A DNA stretch of 64,000 bases from Pseudonocardia autotrophica (GTDB lineage Bacteria; Actinomycetota; Actinomycetes; Mycobacteriales; Pseudonocardiaceae): positions 3,596,001 through 3,660,000 of the forward strand of contig NZ_AP018920.1 of the NCBI RefSeq assembly GCF_003945385.1, given 5' to 3'. The translations under genes and the position numbers were made by a program. Under the pieces are notes generated by a model that was given only the letters and a program-made list of their open reading frames with translations, did no database searches and was not told the origin of the DNA. Shown one piece after another: positions 12,001 to 17,689 of this stretch; positions within the stretch are counted from its first letter, which is position 1, and every line of letters starts with the position of its first letter.

Positions 12001-15000
12001 CCGGACGGTCCGTACCGGCGAACCCGTACCGGTCGTGGGAGCCCGGCCCGCCCGGCAGCGACGCGCTGCGGGCCTGGCAGCCACCACCGGTGACCTCGCA
12101 CCGCGCGGTGCCCGCGGTGGCGCCCTCCGCCGGCGTCACCGCGGCCTGCGTCTGCGCGGCCTGCGTCTGCGCGCCGGTCCCGGTCGTGCCGGTCTCGGGG
12201 GTCGTGCCGGTCGTCGCGGCCTGCGGGGTCGTCGCGGTGGAGGTCTCGACCTCACCGCCGGTCTCGACCGAGGCCTGCCCGGTGCAGCCGCGCTCGGTGG
12301 CGCACTCGACCGCACCGTTCGCCCGGGCAGGGGTCCACCCGTCGCCCGGGGACGCGGTGAGCCGCAGCCCGCAGCCCGCGGCACCCGCGGTGCACGACGC
12401 CGACGCCGACGCCGTGCGCTCCTGCTCCGACACCGCGGCCGGCCCGGTGCCGGCTCGCTCGGCGGAGACCTGGCCGGTGCAGCCGGCGCCCGTGCAGCCG
12501 GCTTCGGCACCCCGCTCGCCCACCGTGGATCCCAGCCGGCAGTCGCCCTTCGCGGTGTCGCAGGATGCGTTCGCGGTGGTCGTCGCGTTCTCGCTGCCCG
12601 GACTGGTGGTCGGACGCTCACCGGTGGTGCTGGTGGCGCAGCGCGGGTCGGAACCGGTCAGGGTGCACGACGCGGACGCCGTGTTCGCGCCCTTTCCGGC
12701 GGTGACCCCGCAGGAGGAGACCCCGGCCAGCGCCCGGCAGTCCTCGGTGTCCCGCTGCTCGGCCGCGCGGCCGTCGCCGAACGCGCTGTGGTACCCGGCC
12801 GTGCGGACACGGTCGTCGCGCCCGGCCCCGGTCCCGGGTTCACCGGGATCGGCGGCCTCGCCGGGAGCGCGGGCGGCGCAGGAACCGAACGCGCCGCTGG
12901 TGGTACAGCCGGCGGCGGCGTCACCGTCGAGATCGACGCCGGTGTCGTGGCCGGAGGCGGCGGCGAGCCGGTCGGTGGCGTCGTAGACCTCGGCGGCGCG
13001 TTCGTCGCGGGCGGCCTCGGCCTTGTCGTAACGGGCCTGGGACAAGGTGCCGGCCTCGACCTGCTTGCGCTGGGAGGCGAGCTTCTTGTCGGTGGTGGTG
13101 AGCTCGCGGTGACCCGAGACCACGTCGTCGACCAGGGCGGCGCGCTCGGGCGAGAGGGCTGCGGCGTCGTCCTCGACGCGCTGCTCCAGTTCGCGCTGCT
13201 CCGCCTGGGCCTCGGTGTAGGACGCCTTCGTGGCCTTGCCGGAGGCCACCTTCTTCTTCGTCGCCGCCAGGTCCTTGCGGCCCTGCTCGACGTCCAGGCG
13301 GCCCTGCAGGACCCGATCGGTCTGCTCGGAGGAGTCGGAGTACCAGTAACCTCCGCCGGTCGGAGGGCCGCGACCGTCCACGGTCAGCTCGTCACGACCG
13401 TCGCGGACGCCGTCCGCGCAGCCGTAGCCGGCGCAGCCGCGGCCGATCCGGGCCTGGGAGGACTCGCCCAGCAGATCGATGGCGGGCCCGTCGAGACTGG
13501 TGTCGTCGCCGTCGTTCGCCGCCCCGGGGCCGACCCGGTCGCGCTCACCGGACCGCGGCACGAGCACGCCATCAGGGGTGTGCTCGCCCGGGAACTCCCG
13601 AGCGTGTTGCGGGGCACCGTCCCCGACCGAGGCCAGGAACTGCTCGGCCAGCTGCAACCCGGCATCGACCGCACCCCGGGCCACATCGAGCACCGCGCCC
13701 ACCACAGGGCCGGCGCCGTGCCGCTCGGCGCCGGACCCGGCCCGGTCGAACGCCTCGTCCGCCGCGGCACGCACCTGCGACAGGGCCTGACGGGCCTGCT
13801 CCCGGCCCCCGGACCAGGCCTCGCGCACCAGCTCGTCCGAGCCGTCGCGCAGCACCGGCGTGCGGGCCTCGCCCCGGGCGTCCTCGACGGCCTCCCGGAC
13901 GGCCTCACGCAGCGATCCGTCCGACGCACGCCCGTCCCGGTCGGCCCATTCGGCCCGGTCCGCCCCGGCGCGGTCGACCAGATCGGCCCGATCGACCAGA
14001 TCCGCCCACCCGGCCCGATCGAGACCGGCCCGACCGATCAGATCCGCCCGGTCACCCCGGTCACTCCGGTCGGCACCGGACCGCTCGGCCAGGTCGGTCA
14101 GGTCGGACAGGTCCACACCAGTGCGCTCGGCCAGCCGGTACAGCGACTCCCGACGTTCCGGCTCCCGACGTTCCGGCTCCCGACCCTGAGGAACCTGCCC
14201 GGCCACACCGCTCGCGACAGCCCGCTCGACCAGACGCTGCAGTGACTCGCGACCGGCACCGGTCCACTCCCGGTGGTCCGCGTCCAGCCCGGCTCGGCGC
14301 AGGGCGTCCAGGACCTGCGTGCCGGCACGCCCCGTCTGCTCCCCCGCCATCCGGTGCGCCTGCGCCAACGCCGCCCGGAGCTCGTCCGATCCGGCCCCGA
14401 ACCCGACGCTCCGGCCACCGTCGAGGATCGCGCGCTCGACCACACCCGCCGTCGCCGGGTCGGTCCCGGCCTGCCCGGGACCGGCCACGACCCGCTCGTC
14501 CGGCTGCCGGGCCGAGAGCAGCTCACCGACCACGGTGAACGCCTCATCGGTCACACCACGGGCATCCGACAGAGCCCGCCGCAACTCGGAGGGCGCCCCG
14601 GGACCCGACACGGTCCGTTCCGCCGCCGCGCCGCTGCGCCCGAGCACCTGCTCGGTGACCTGCCGCGCCTGCTCCAGAACCTGCGACGACCCGACCGTGC
14701 CTCCGGCACCGCGCTGCAACTGCGCGGCGACCGCACGCTCGATCTCCGCGATCGCCCGTCCGGACAGCTCCCCGGCCTGGCCCGGCGCCGCCCCATCCAC
14801 GGCGGTGCCCGTCTCGACCGCACGCTCGATCACCCGGCCGAGCGCGCCACCGTCGATACCGACGTGCTGCACCCGTGCCGTCGTCCGCCCGGCCGGATCG
14901 GTCGCGCCGTTCGTGTCCTCGGACCGCAGCCCCTCGACGGACCGCAGCCCCTCGACGACGGCCCGTTCCGGCGACCGGCTCGACACCCGCTCCACGGCGT

Positions 15001-16570
15001 GTCCGGCGATCTCGAGCCCCATCGGCGGTGCGCTGTCACCGGTGACGTGGGCCCGGTCGAGGACCTCCTGCACGGCGGCGCTCACCCGGTGCCCGGGGAT
15101 CTCACCCGGCTGCTCCGCGGAGTCGCCCATCCGGTGCACCGCCGCCGGCGCGCGCTCCACCCGGTCCCGGGTCGGCGTGTCCGCCTCGTCGACGATCCGG
15201 TCGGCACGGGCGAGCGTGCCCTCCGCGGCCCGTAGCGCCGCCGCCGCCGACGGTCCGGCCGTCGCCCCGTCACGCGTCGCGTGGTCGCGAGCCGGCTGCT
15301 CGGTCGTGGCGCGGCCGGCGGTCCGCACGGCGTCGGTGACGATCCGCTCGACGTCAGCCCGCAGCGCCGCCCCCGCCCGCTGCGCGTCGGAGTCGTGCGA
15401 CCCGTGCCGCTGCGCCGCGGCGACGACCGGCGCCAGGTCCCGTCCGACGCGCTCGACGACCCGGCGGGCATCGGCTCCGGCGTCACTCCCGGCCTGCTCG
15501 GCCGCCTCGGGGGCCAGCTCGACCGCCCGCCCGGTGGCCCGCTCGGCGATCGTGCCGGCCACCTCCCGCACGCCGGCCGCCTTCGCCCCGGCACGTTCCC
15601 CGGCAGCGTCCGCTGCCGCAGCGGCCTTCTTCTCGACGACCTTCCGTGCGTGCGCCGCCTTGTCGGCAGCGGGCTTCTCCACCGCCTTCTCGACGGCACG
15701 CTTCTGCACAGCCGAGATCTGCCCGGGCGAGGCCTGATCGGCGGCATCGGCAGTAGTCGTCGTGGCCGCGGTCGTGGCCGCAGCAATCCTCTCGGTGGCC
15801 TTCTCGGTGGCCTTTTCGGTCTTCTGCGCGACCTTCTCCTGCGCAGCAGCGACCTTCTTCTCCACCGCCCGCTCAGCGGCGGTGACCCGCTTCTCCGCGG
15901 ACTTGCGAGCGGCGGCCGTCTTCTTCTCCACCTTCTCGGCGACCCGTTCCGAAGTGGCCGCACCATCGGAGCCGCGGTCACCGGAACTCGACGACGCGGA
16001 ACGCTTCGGCTGCGCCGCGGAGCCGGACCGCTCGGCCCGCTCCCCATTGCCCCGCTTCGAACCACTGTCGGACTTCCGGGCGCGATCCGACTTCTCGCCG
16101 CCGGACTTCCGGCCGTCGTCCGACGACGCCGAGCCGCGGTCGGACTTCTTGTCGTTGTCCGACTTCTTGTCGTCGCGGTCGGACTTCTTGTCGCCGTCCG
16201 ACTTCTTGTCGCCGCGGTCGGACTTCTTGTCGCCGTCCGACTTCTTGTCGCCGCGGTCGGACTTCTTGTCGCCGTCCGACTTCTTGTCGCCGCGGTCGGA
16301 CTTCTTGTCGCCGTCCGACTTCTTGTCGCCGCCGTCGGACTTCTTGTCGCTGTCCGACTTCTCGTCCCCGCCGGACTTCCCGTCGGGCGAGTCGGCCGTC
16401 GACGACGACACCAGCTCGACACCCGCCACCCGGGACGGTGCCCCGGAGGAGAGGAACCAGGCGGTCGCGACCCCGCCCAGAACCACACAGGCGACCAGCG
16501 CCGCACGCAGCACGACCGACAGGACGACGCCGCAGCGGCGCTCCCTGCCCATCGTGAACGTGCGCACCAT
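1..16570 (-). CDS. Giant repeat-rich membrane-anchored/exported protein, 3' end outside window
   Basis: From an ATG at 16570 the complement reads without a stop to the left edge, so at least 5,523 codons are present and the C-terminus is missing. A GGAG lies 7 bases before the ATG; an in-frame ATG at codon 7 is an alternative start. By residue: basic tail and hydrophobic segment 13-40 (signal anchor or signal peptide); Lys/Ser/Asp repeats about 65-145; Ala/Glu/Lys coiled coil about 205-330; helical stretch about 1,080-1,210; Ser/Thr/Gly/Ala region with more than 40 Cys-x(2-10)-Cys loops about 1,275-3,470; charged helical region about 3,500-4,000; hydrophobic domain about 4,035-4,190 resembling DUF4781 by eye; heptad repeats about 4,330-4,505; further hydrophobic segments near 4,880-4,905, 5,405-5,440 and 5,490-5,523. 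I recognise no catalytic motif. A giant envelope or secreted protein is inferred; function unknown. Confidence 0.85.
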   Translation of the reverse strand, partial: MVRTFTMGRERRCGVVLSVVLRAALVACVVLGGVATAWFLSSGAPSRVAGVELVSSSTADSPDGKSGGDEKSDSDKKSDGGDKKSDGDKKSDRGDKKSDGDKKSDRGDKKSDGDKKSDRGDKKSDGDKKSDRDDKKSDNDKKSDRGSASSDDGRKSGGEKSDRARKSDSGSKRGNGERAERSGSAAQPKRSASSSSGDRGSDGAATSERVAEKVEKKTAAARKSAEKRVTAAERAVEKKVAAAQEKVAQKTEKATEKATERIAAATTAATTTTADAADQASPGQISAVQKRAVEKAVEKPAADKAAHARKVVEKKAAAAADAAGERAGAKAAGVREVAGTIAERATGRAVELAPEAAEQAGSDAGADARRVVERVGRDLAPVVAAAQRHGSHDSDAQRAGAALRADVERIVTDAVRTAGRATTEQPARDHATRDGATAGPSAAAALRAAEGTLARADRIVDEADTPTRDRVERAPAAVHRMGDSAEQPGEIPGHRVSAAVQEVLDRAHVTGDSAPPMGLEIAGHAVERVSSRSPERAVVEGLRSVEGLRSEDTNGATDPAGRTTARVQHVGIDGGALGRVIERAVETGTAVDGAAPGQAGELSGRAIAEIERAVAAQLQRGAGGTVGSSQVLEQARQVTEQVLGRSGAAAERTVSGPGAPSELRRALSDARGVTDEAFTVVGELLSARQPDERVVAGPGQAGTDPATAGVVERAILDGGRSVGFGAGSDELRAALAQAHRMAGEQTGRAGTQVLDALRRAGLDADHREWTGAGRESLQRLVERAVASGVAGQVPQGREPERREPERRESLYRLAERTGVDLSDLTDLAERSGADRSDRGDRADLIGRAGLDRAGWADLVDRADLVDRAGADRAEWADRDGRASDGSLREAVREAVEDARGEARTPVLRDGSDELVREAWSGGREQARQALSQVRAAADEAFDRAGSGAERHGAGPVVGAVLDVARGAVDAGLQLAEQFLASVGDGAPQHAREFPGEHTPDGVLVPRSGERDRVGPGAANDGDDTSLDGPAIDLLGESSQARIGRGCAGYGCADGVRDGRDELTVDGRGPPTGGGYWYSDSSEQTDRVLQGRLDVEQGRKDLAATKKKVASGKATKASYTEAQAEQRELEQRVEDDAAALSPERAALVDDVVSGHRELTTTDKKLASQRKQVEAGTLSQARYDKAEAARDERAAEVYDATDRLAAASGHDTGVDLDGDAAAGCTTSGAFGSCAARAPGEAADPGEPGTGAGRDDRVRTAGYHSAFGDGRAAEQRDTEDCRALAGVSSCGVTAGKGANTASASCTLTGSDPRCATSTTGERPTTSPGSENATTTANASCDTAKGDCRLGSTVGERGAEAGCTGAGCTGQVSAERAGTGPAAVSEQERTASASASCTAGAAGCGLRLTASPGDGWTPARANGAVECATERGCTGQASVETGGEVETSTATTPQAATTGTTPETGTTGTGAQTQAAQTQAAVTPAEGATAGTARCEVTGGGCQARSASLPGGPGSHDRYGFAGTDRPGRSQAEAVVDCDGREGCTGTGRSTTRAAGERPVTTETTTPATGTGSTAAAAEAAGTGATTGAANTKAITAPVVRTTSGAADCTAEAGRCTAGSSSDASTPDGTPGTGFAGLGTGDTDGDTGSRSSSSVDCSAGTTGCTGKGTSSTRSAGSGDRVTDPETGTITAATLKTATGSGTCTTTGGTCDSTSTAQTGARAATGDIPAGLASTSDVTGTADCADGAGTCSGKVTSTVSGADADVDGGRAKSSTGGATCTVTGGGCHAQTRSQGSSGPERTLDGQKPGTGPSATSTSSARVDCAAGTRCSGTATSTATSHDPATGKPRTTTGSASCSGTGGGCSPQTTSVASTGPGAARSLSGDPSQTPKAQQNGASAASASGAALDCAAGTVCDGTVRSAASGTDDDRTRGSHGSGSCDGTADGCRAVSNSGGSAGPDASVIAALVEGRSSSNATVYQGHSEQAADRQPAEPAQQPAQGDQPPATLPTGSPGAGANAAPSVSGASAWTNASAVLDCAGGEGSCRGTVRSSASGTEDTGRDVGAQGARGPPADASSSTSTCSSAGTGCRGTSSSIAGSGQVVADVIVLQRREAAETARSTADTATDEAGRLRGAADAAAARAERVASNPFASAEQRRAASTDRVEAEKKATAAEKKATTAEKAATTAQKAARSTVENAPAATSDSQASGECAGPGCTATVTGHARSATPAGDAVSDSRSRSSCTSGAAGCAVQAGASAVTDPTIKGTRSGATNATAALDCPDGSCRGAASSDTVSATVVDGDAEAAIAAARAGRDQAAADTAARTADEAARTAEETARAAAAAARAAERTAGTARTDADTARAAAERSGGVLDGRAAEDAAVQRAAAATEERAVAAERAAAVAAGRADTAAGQAAAAADRARTAHEAVAAIEVPRVAGRSASVGLAESATSCDGRAQGCRAVVGTDGSLTLSGTGTGATGATTAGASGACRSGEDDCPVRGLSTTLSTDDPATIAPDLRAGTVTPRDGLAHGIATATCGDQGPCEVATGGATAQDNAELTAQCTGEGCSTRTRAVADAGGDAARSATSCTAGPDGACRSAGQAGATADGAQTSAVCTATEGSNCRHSYSARSTASERAPGNRADASARCSASGGAGSGWCATAASAQAGSDGAIAAAACQGSAGSGCSYRYSASSTAAAGAAAQADAAGRGSGGRGSGFVRTSAAAAAGGGAAQASSSCVGSAGTSCRHSYSAQVSDSASAGGSTATASASGSGGGGMGGGGVAVTAQATAGPGQASASASCSGAANCRHSYSASSSASASAPGAQASASASGSGGGGQGAGGVSVSAQASASPGQASASASCSGAANCRHDYSASASASASHGPNWARANASGSGGGGQGGGGVSVSAQASASPGQASASASCSGAANCSSSYSAHAEAEDRAETAPSWDQPGMAWNAHGEGTCSGSGNGGCGVSAWAVAGPGGGGGATCSGDCANFTQSGSNTGVITAPSLRDQAAAQQQQEAEQQDPDRGSIPIEEMGENDRGIEGRFDENGNPVLSVKSSGDEVTTETCRDGCSGGATLRTEDGETVRYNPREGFHGSLPIERGADEKDTVSGSHGVGLHRDADGNGSGHVRGTGRMVDGRTGETVRYTNSESRKPAEVQNSFRMSSPKGSPVHSTCNSGCIYQGATQGAGVPESGGRDHLVIKGPSGDITGRDGAGNSARISFQGEGTFTSAEGDVVHADGVAFKPSENVTTIISRDGEGNSGHYSLGTTETGYISLHEGYRIDQNRGRQVHTFTDEERLEAAKTRLNLPEQIVSGSNNRVEVTTPDAAGDGGRIRCVGDCTLTRPDWAQAPEQNCPNCRIDEPMIREGQTSSETASVVFFGDPDASQTWTDPYGNSTSCKAGTSADGCQIGMNYGPGGGAVCRGVDCRSTNVAGHSLEGEGYLLYPTKDGKQNIGFGCRAGADECTTSPDLPELGWIADPDASWMPAIDPTFTRPAQDTAVDRELAHHLGLEPGDPLPPLNPSELSALQEENPELYAQYQDALPEMTPAQEDSAVLKVGSALSTLQIHRTENGPRARALDEALTAQEQANRDGTAVAPEHLRVIDDFAKTEPEVLHARGLVDAVRGVAGQRPNIAGDQADAIGGAGTIPGHREGFGGMGLAEDGTPAVELSPADRAKANAAQIAGMTLVPRQYELSRRQETFADRRTALQNDPNATPAQYAALETERVSINEEIESVNGVRNRIAATDTHLKEVGGSGVVFSPQRRRQLDIAAAEAAGDTALAAELRTWDDLLTRSERLGREMKESGDPRQERLAERYAELGSAVALNYNTIARDQGSRTQGTTLGELQLPSSGRADIFYAKRSAFNQPSLDAVTDPRSKQYLDEGFAGEESLGDTPRDRRAELAARANADELLGELLHGEVKVSDIEEPSARREAAKRVGEDGSVERRGILFEDEDGNLGMTDVYKATGDDETRYIDANGHHYSGFDDFRNNNEIFGEDTKISTSGDWGASGGPVEMTSTTGRHLGHWEKYKGYYIGVPMVAAGAATWWTGVGSGVGMAGAAVLAGGTIVTTIDAGATLYNRAQHGQSNSFGDRSARNAYLTLAGNTLAVATVGMSIPATKLGTAATKALTAGNQVRAANLARSSLRYRNAAVAGNTAALGTFGYMAVDHTSTFIANDDNGAYEIGNLVMTWGMLAAPVAMSAKPPRIAPARKGPQPVSRAELVAIRDGAKLPDARVESLAPTGAVAGELPATNRAAEPATGIQGPRAPRVASEGTPRPATSRTQPGSRSQPTQNRTGTERGAPAARSTPQTRAGERPAPPRSRSQNPRTQQQSQARTLQSQARGLQGQARDLRGQARGVQGQARGLRGQARDQRTQARTLQNQARDLRNQARDQRTQARTLQNQARDLRNQARGQQNQARGQQNQARTLQSQARELQNRARTLQNQARELQNQARGHQGQARELGNQARGLQSQARDLRNQARELGSRARVLQSQARGLLDRAQGRQSQSIGTRTGTGAVSGSGAATGQGIGATGRGNGAPAAQGGPSRAGVTGVGTGRPPAPIGDRAPAGETRAPAGEVPKPHRDRPTGPAAPPKQQPNRTNAEVLAERSTGTGGHEPPPGTVDGTSADRPGPKQGRPATEPTAASGSTPGPPRNRGPPADGTDPATARAPGEAGAPRASERATDGGADTPTTTRNATNENGGRAGQEQAGQQRNRNGGRNDEVAPDGRPAAHPTEGAQGGGITMHVVRDVAYEAQAAHAARLQDRYDAAKAETAKDTMPDAHDARTVGTWNSSSEVAARAARKVELNRAYEDLLQAQHELDWMSGPTALPRVDLHGAPVFGTQKAAGPRPVAERTASAAYPTPGVLSRPPRQFASAFRGLTAFTAMVMFSGHLAVLPPGHGTAKSMNVRSAGAVESVSAPLRPSAETLPVRNAGQPRAGLGAQGGTPAGAKTLRAIGETPTLTNPVRTIGETPTGPGPVRATPGDLLVPFGSSDTPQSPPQSPPRSPLPPSLTVFVFDYRLAWEYMSFRSLLSHSREVAAVHRDTMRKLHAAQPSHITRMEHFVRTARPDYLTYVIDADGRQRWVRPVAETHPDATLQTERSATAVAPMSERAWTTFTKRAPESFRVGEGTSADHADVRTAYYGGHDFGRMAQRVEQARARHRAVGEHNQQAFRAAAQRSDLAARQEAAAVRATELERLAVLEARQKAGLLSRANRPAPKGPGRNQEVSWRADAERARAGIAHRGEQAAAARATADGLAAELAAMPVLPRVTVEQGHTPSARVQRTLLVLNRLWRQNTDDLTRHAVGQLAGTVVADVGRSPLGVAGLPQLFRSAWAPDRAAATDAVRSWGERHGTGWDDATVNALFTALRGLPHDTMAQFGSRYRSGPDGIRVVVLTRAAAAVVVLTGAAAGGAAAAGAPVGIVGWLAVLGSATAALLANRAAADHARMMSSGTGNRGPPAVADTLRARLAGTANTAAAWAATTGGLVWIATVGVVGAGAALMLMAPLPAIAAMVAF
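3053..3575 (-). repeat. 21-bp / 7-residue tandem repeats inside the giant gene
   Basis: About two dozen imperfect 21-bp units encode a heptad of the type Gln-Ala-Arg-x-Leu-Gln-x (residues about 4,330-4,505 of the giant protein). Leu or Thr recurs at one position and Gln-Ala-Arg is almost invariant, with Asn/Arg/Gly varying between. Period seven with one hydrophobic and one alanine position is compatible with a long helix or coiled-coil rod, but the very high Gln/Arg content is unusual. Confidence 0.9.
7790..8900 (-). repeat. About 183-bp (61-residue) tandem repeats inside the giant gene
   Basis: Six consecutive copies start at about 7796, 7979, 8162, 8345, 8525 and 8714, so the spacing is 183, 183, 183, 180 and 189 bp, always a multiple of three. 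Each copy encodes a Cys-x(5-7)-Cys-Arg-His-Ser/Asp-Tyr-Ser-Ala core followed by Ser/Ala/Gly-rich sequence and a Gly-Gly-Gly cluster. The first three copies are nearly identical at DNA level, pointing to recent duplication; the others have diverged. Confidence 0.85.
16139..16368 (-). repeat. 39-bp Lys/Ser/Asp repeats near the N-terminus of the giant protein
   Basis: About six copies of a 39-bp unit encode GDKKSDGDKKSDR or close variants, itself a doubled Asp-Lys-Lys-Ser-Asp motif. They sit directly after the N-terminal membrane segment. The segment is highly charged, probably disordered, and could act as a flexible wall-spanning linker. Copy number is likely to vary between strains because the units are almost identical. 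Confidence 0.9.
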
Positions 16571-17178
16571 CGGAAGACTCCAACCAGAAGAGGAGGACCA
16601 GCGAACGGGCCGCGAGTGCGGGCCCGCCGGAGAAGACACCGGCCGGGCGACCGGGACTTCGGGCGGTACTGAAGAGGTGATCCCTGGAAACTGTCGTCTA
16701 CACGGCGCCGATGCCGGCCGCGGTCACGTCACGCAGAGGCACTCGGCCCCACGACACAGGGAGCCGTAACCACAGACGAAGCGGGCGGGCCACGAGCACT
16801 GCCGGCCTCGGCTGCGAACCGTACGGACAGCGCGAGTATTCAGCACTGCACATCCGATCGACGAGGACTGTAGGACGGCGAGTGCGGCCGTGTAAAGCCT
16901 CCTTCGACATTCCCCTGAACGATCCCCACCGCCGGCCATGGCCTTGGTCGCACGTGCGCCGGAGCGGAGCCCCGCAGCGCAACCGGCACCGGTCGATCCG
17001 CCTCCCGCCCCGACGAGATGGCCATCGGCGACCCGCGCTTCCGTGCCCGCAGGGGATCCGGCTGGGGTGAGTTACCCGCCACCCCGCCGACGTTCGGCCG
17101 CTTGCGGCGCAGTCGTGCCTCCGCCGGTGGAAGGTTCTCGGCGACCCGACGTCGATCGCCGAGCACATGCGCACCGAC
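16571..17178. other. Intergenic stretch upstream of the giant gene
   Basis: About 600 bases with no gene I can support. Short open frames on both strands lack ribosome sites and resemble nothing known. The stretch holds the possible promoter at 16867-16896 and ends at the stop codon of the IS481 relic, so part of it may be old insertion-sequence debris. Confidence 0.6.
16867..16896 (-). promoter_or_regulatory. Possible sigma70-type promoter for the giant gene
   Basis: On the complement a TTTACA (16896-16891) is followed after 18 bases by TACAGT (16872-16867). It points towards the giant gene and would give a leader of about 290 bases. It is a consensus-like match by eye only; other weak matches exist in the same gap. 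Confidence 0.3.
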
Positions 17179-17290
17179 TCAGTTGTGCTGCCCAGGGACG
17201 TCGGTCGAGCGATTGCTCGGTGGCCGGCGTCCAACGGCGGTGTGCGGCCTGTGGTGGTTGTAGTCGTGCAGCCGACCCGGAAGCGCTCGG
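17179..17290 (-). pseudogene. C-terminal relic of an IS481-family transposase
   Basis: The complement encodes Leu-His-Asp-YNHHRPHTAVGRRPP and ends in a DVPGQHN-stop. The Tyr-Asn-x-His-Arg-Pro-His-x-Ala-x-Gly-x-x-Pro-Pro block and the short Pro-Gly-Gln tail are typical of the C-terminus of IS481 transposases. The DDE catalytic core is absent, so this is a fragment. It lies directly beside an IS3-type relic. Confidence 0.65.
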
Positions 17291-17689
17291 GACTGCTCGG
17301 ACTTTGGTCGACCCGGTGGTGGCAGGTCGTCTCGATCCGGGGCACGATCGCGAGCCGGAGTTCGGCGCGGGTGGTTCAGTGCCGGCGGCTGAGCACGCTC
17401 TTCGGCAGCCAGCTGACGAAAGCAGCTGCATTGCGGAGTTGTCGACGCAGCTCCCGACAGGTCCTATCGGGGCCCACAGTCGATCGGCCCGGAATTGTCG
17501 CTGGTGAGGGTGCGATCGAAATTGACTGCCGCGCTCGAAAGAATCATCGCCGGCGCCGGGACGTCGCACCGGACGATGGCGTTTCGCAACGCTGTCACCG
17601 CCGGCGCCGAGGTCATGCGGGCGTCGATGGAGTAGCCCACGATCCGCTTCGAACAGTCGTCCTCGACCGCGCCCAGGTAGAGCTTGTCC
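17291..17689 (-). pseudogene. IS3-family transposase (OrfB) relic, frameshifted and split
   Basis: On the complement, recognisable DDE-transposase blocks occur in order but in different frames: DKLYLGAVEDDCSKRIVGYS, then RGSQFRS, then VGSCVDNSAM, then a Leu-Arg-Leu-Ala-Ile-Val segment near the end. At least two frameshifts and an in-frame stop separate them, so it is dead. The right part of the relic continues for about 50 bases at 19132-19177, beyond the ISL3 element that inserted into it. Confidence 0.7.

Noticed and set aside
9308..14245. Plus-strand open frame of about 1,645 codons
   Set aside because: Same reason: it mirrors the repeats of the giant protein and has no start signal or recognisable domain.
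1..16570. NRPS/PKS or RHS/YD-repeat megagene
   Set aside because: No condensation, adenylation, ketosynthase or carrier motifs and no Tyr-Asp repeats were found in the translated frame.
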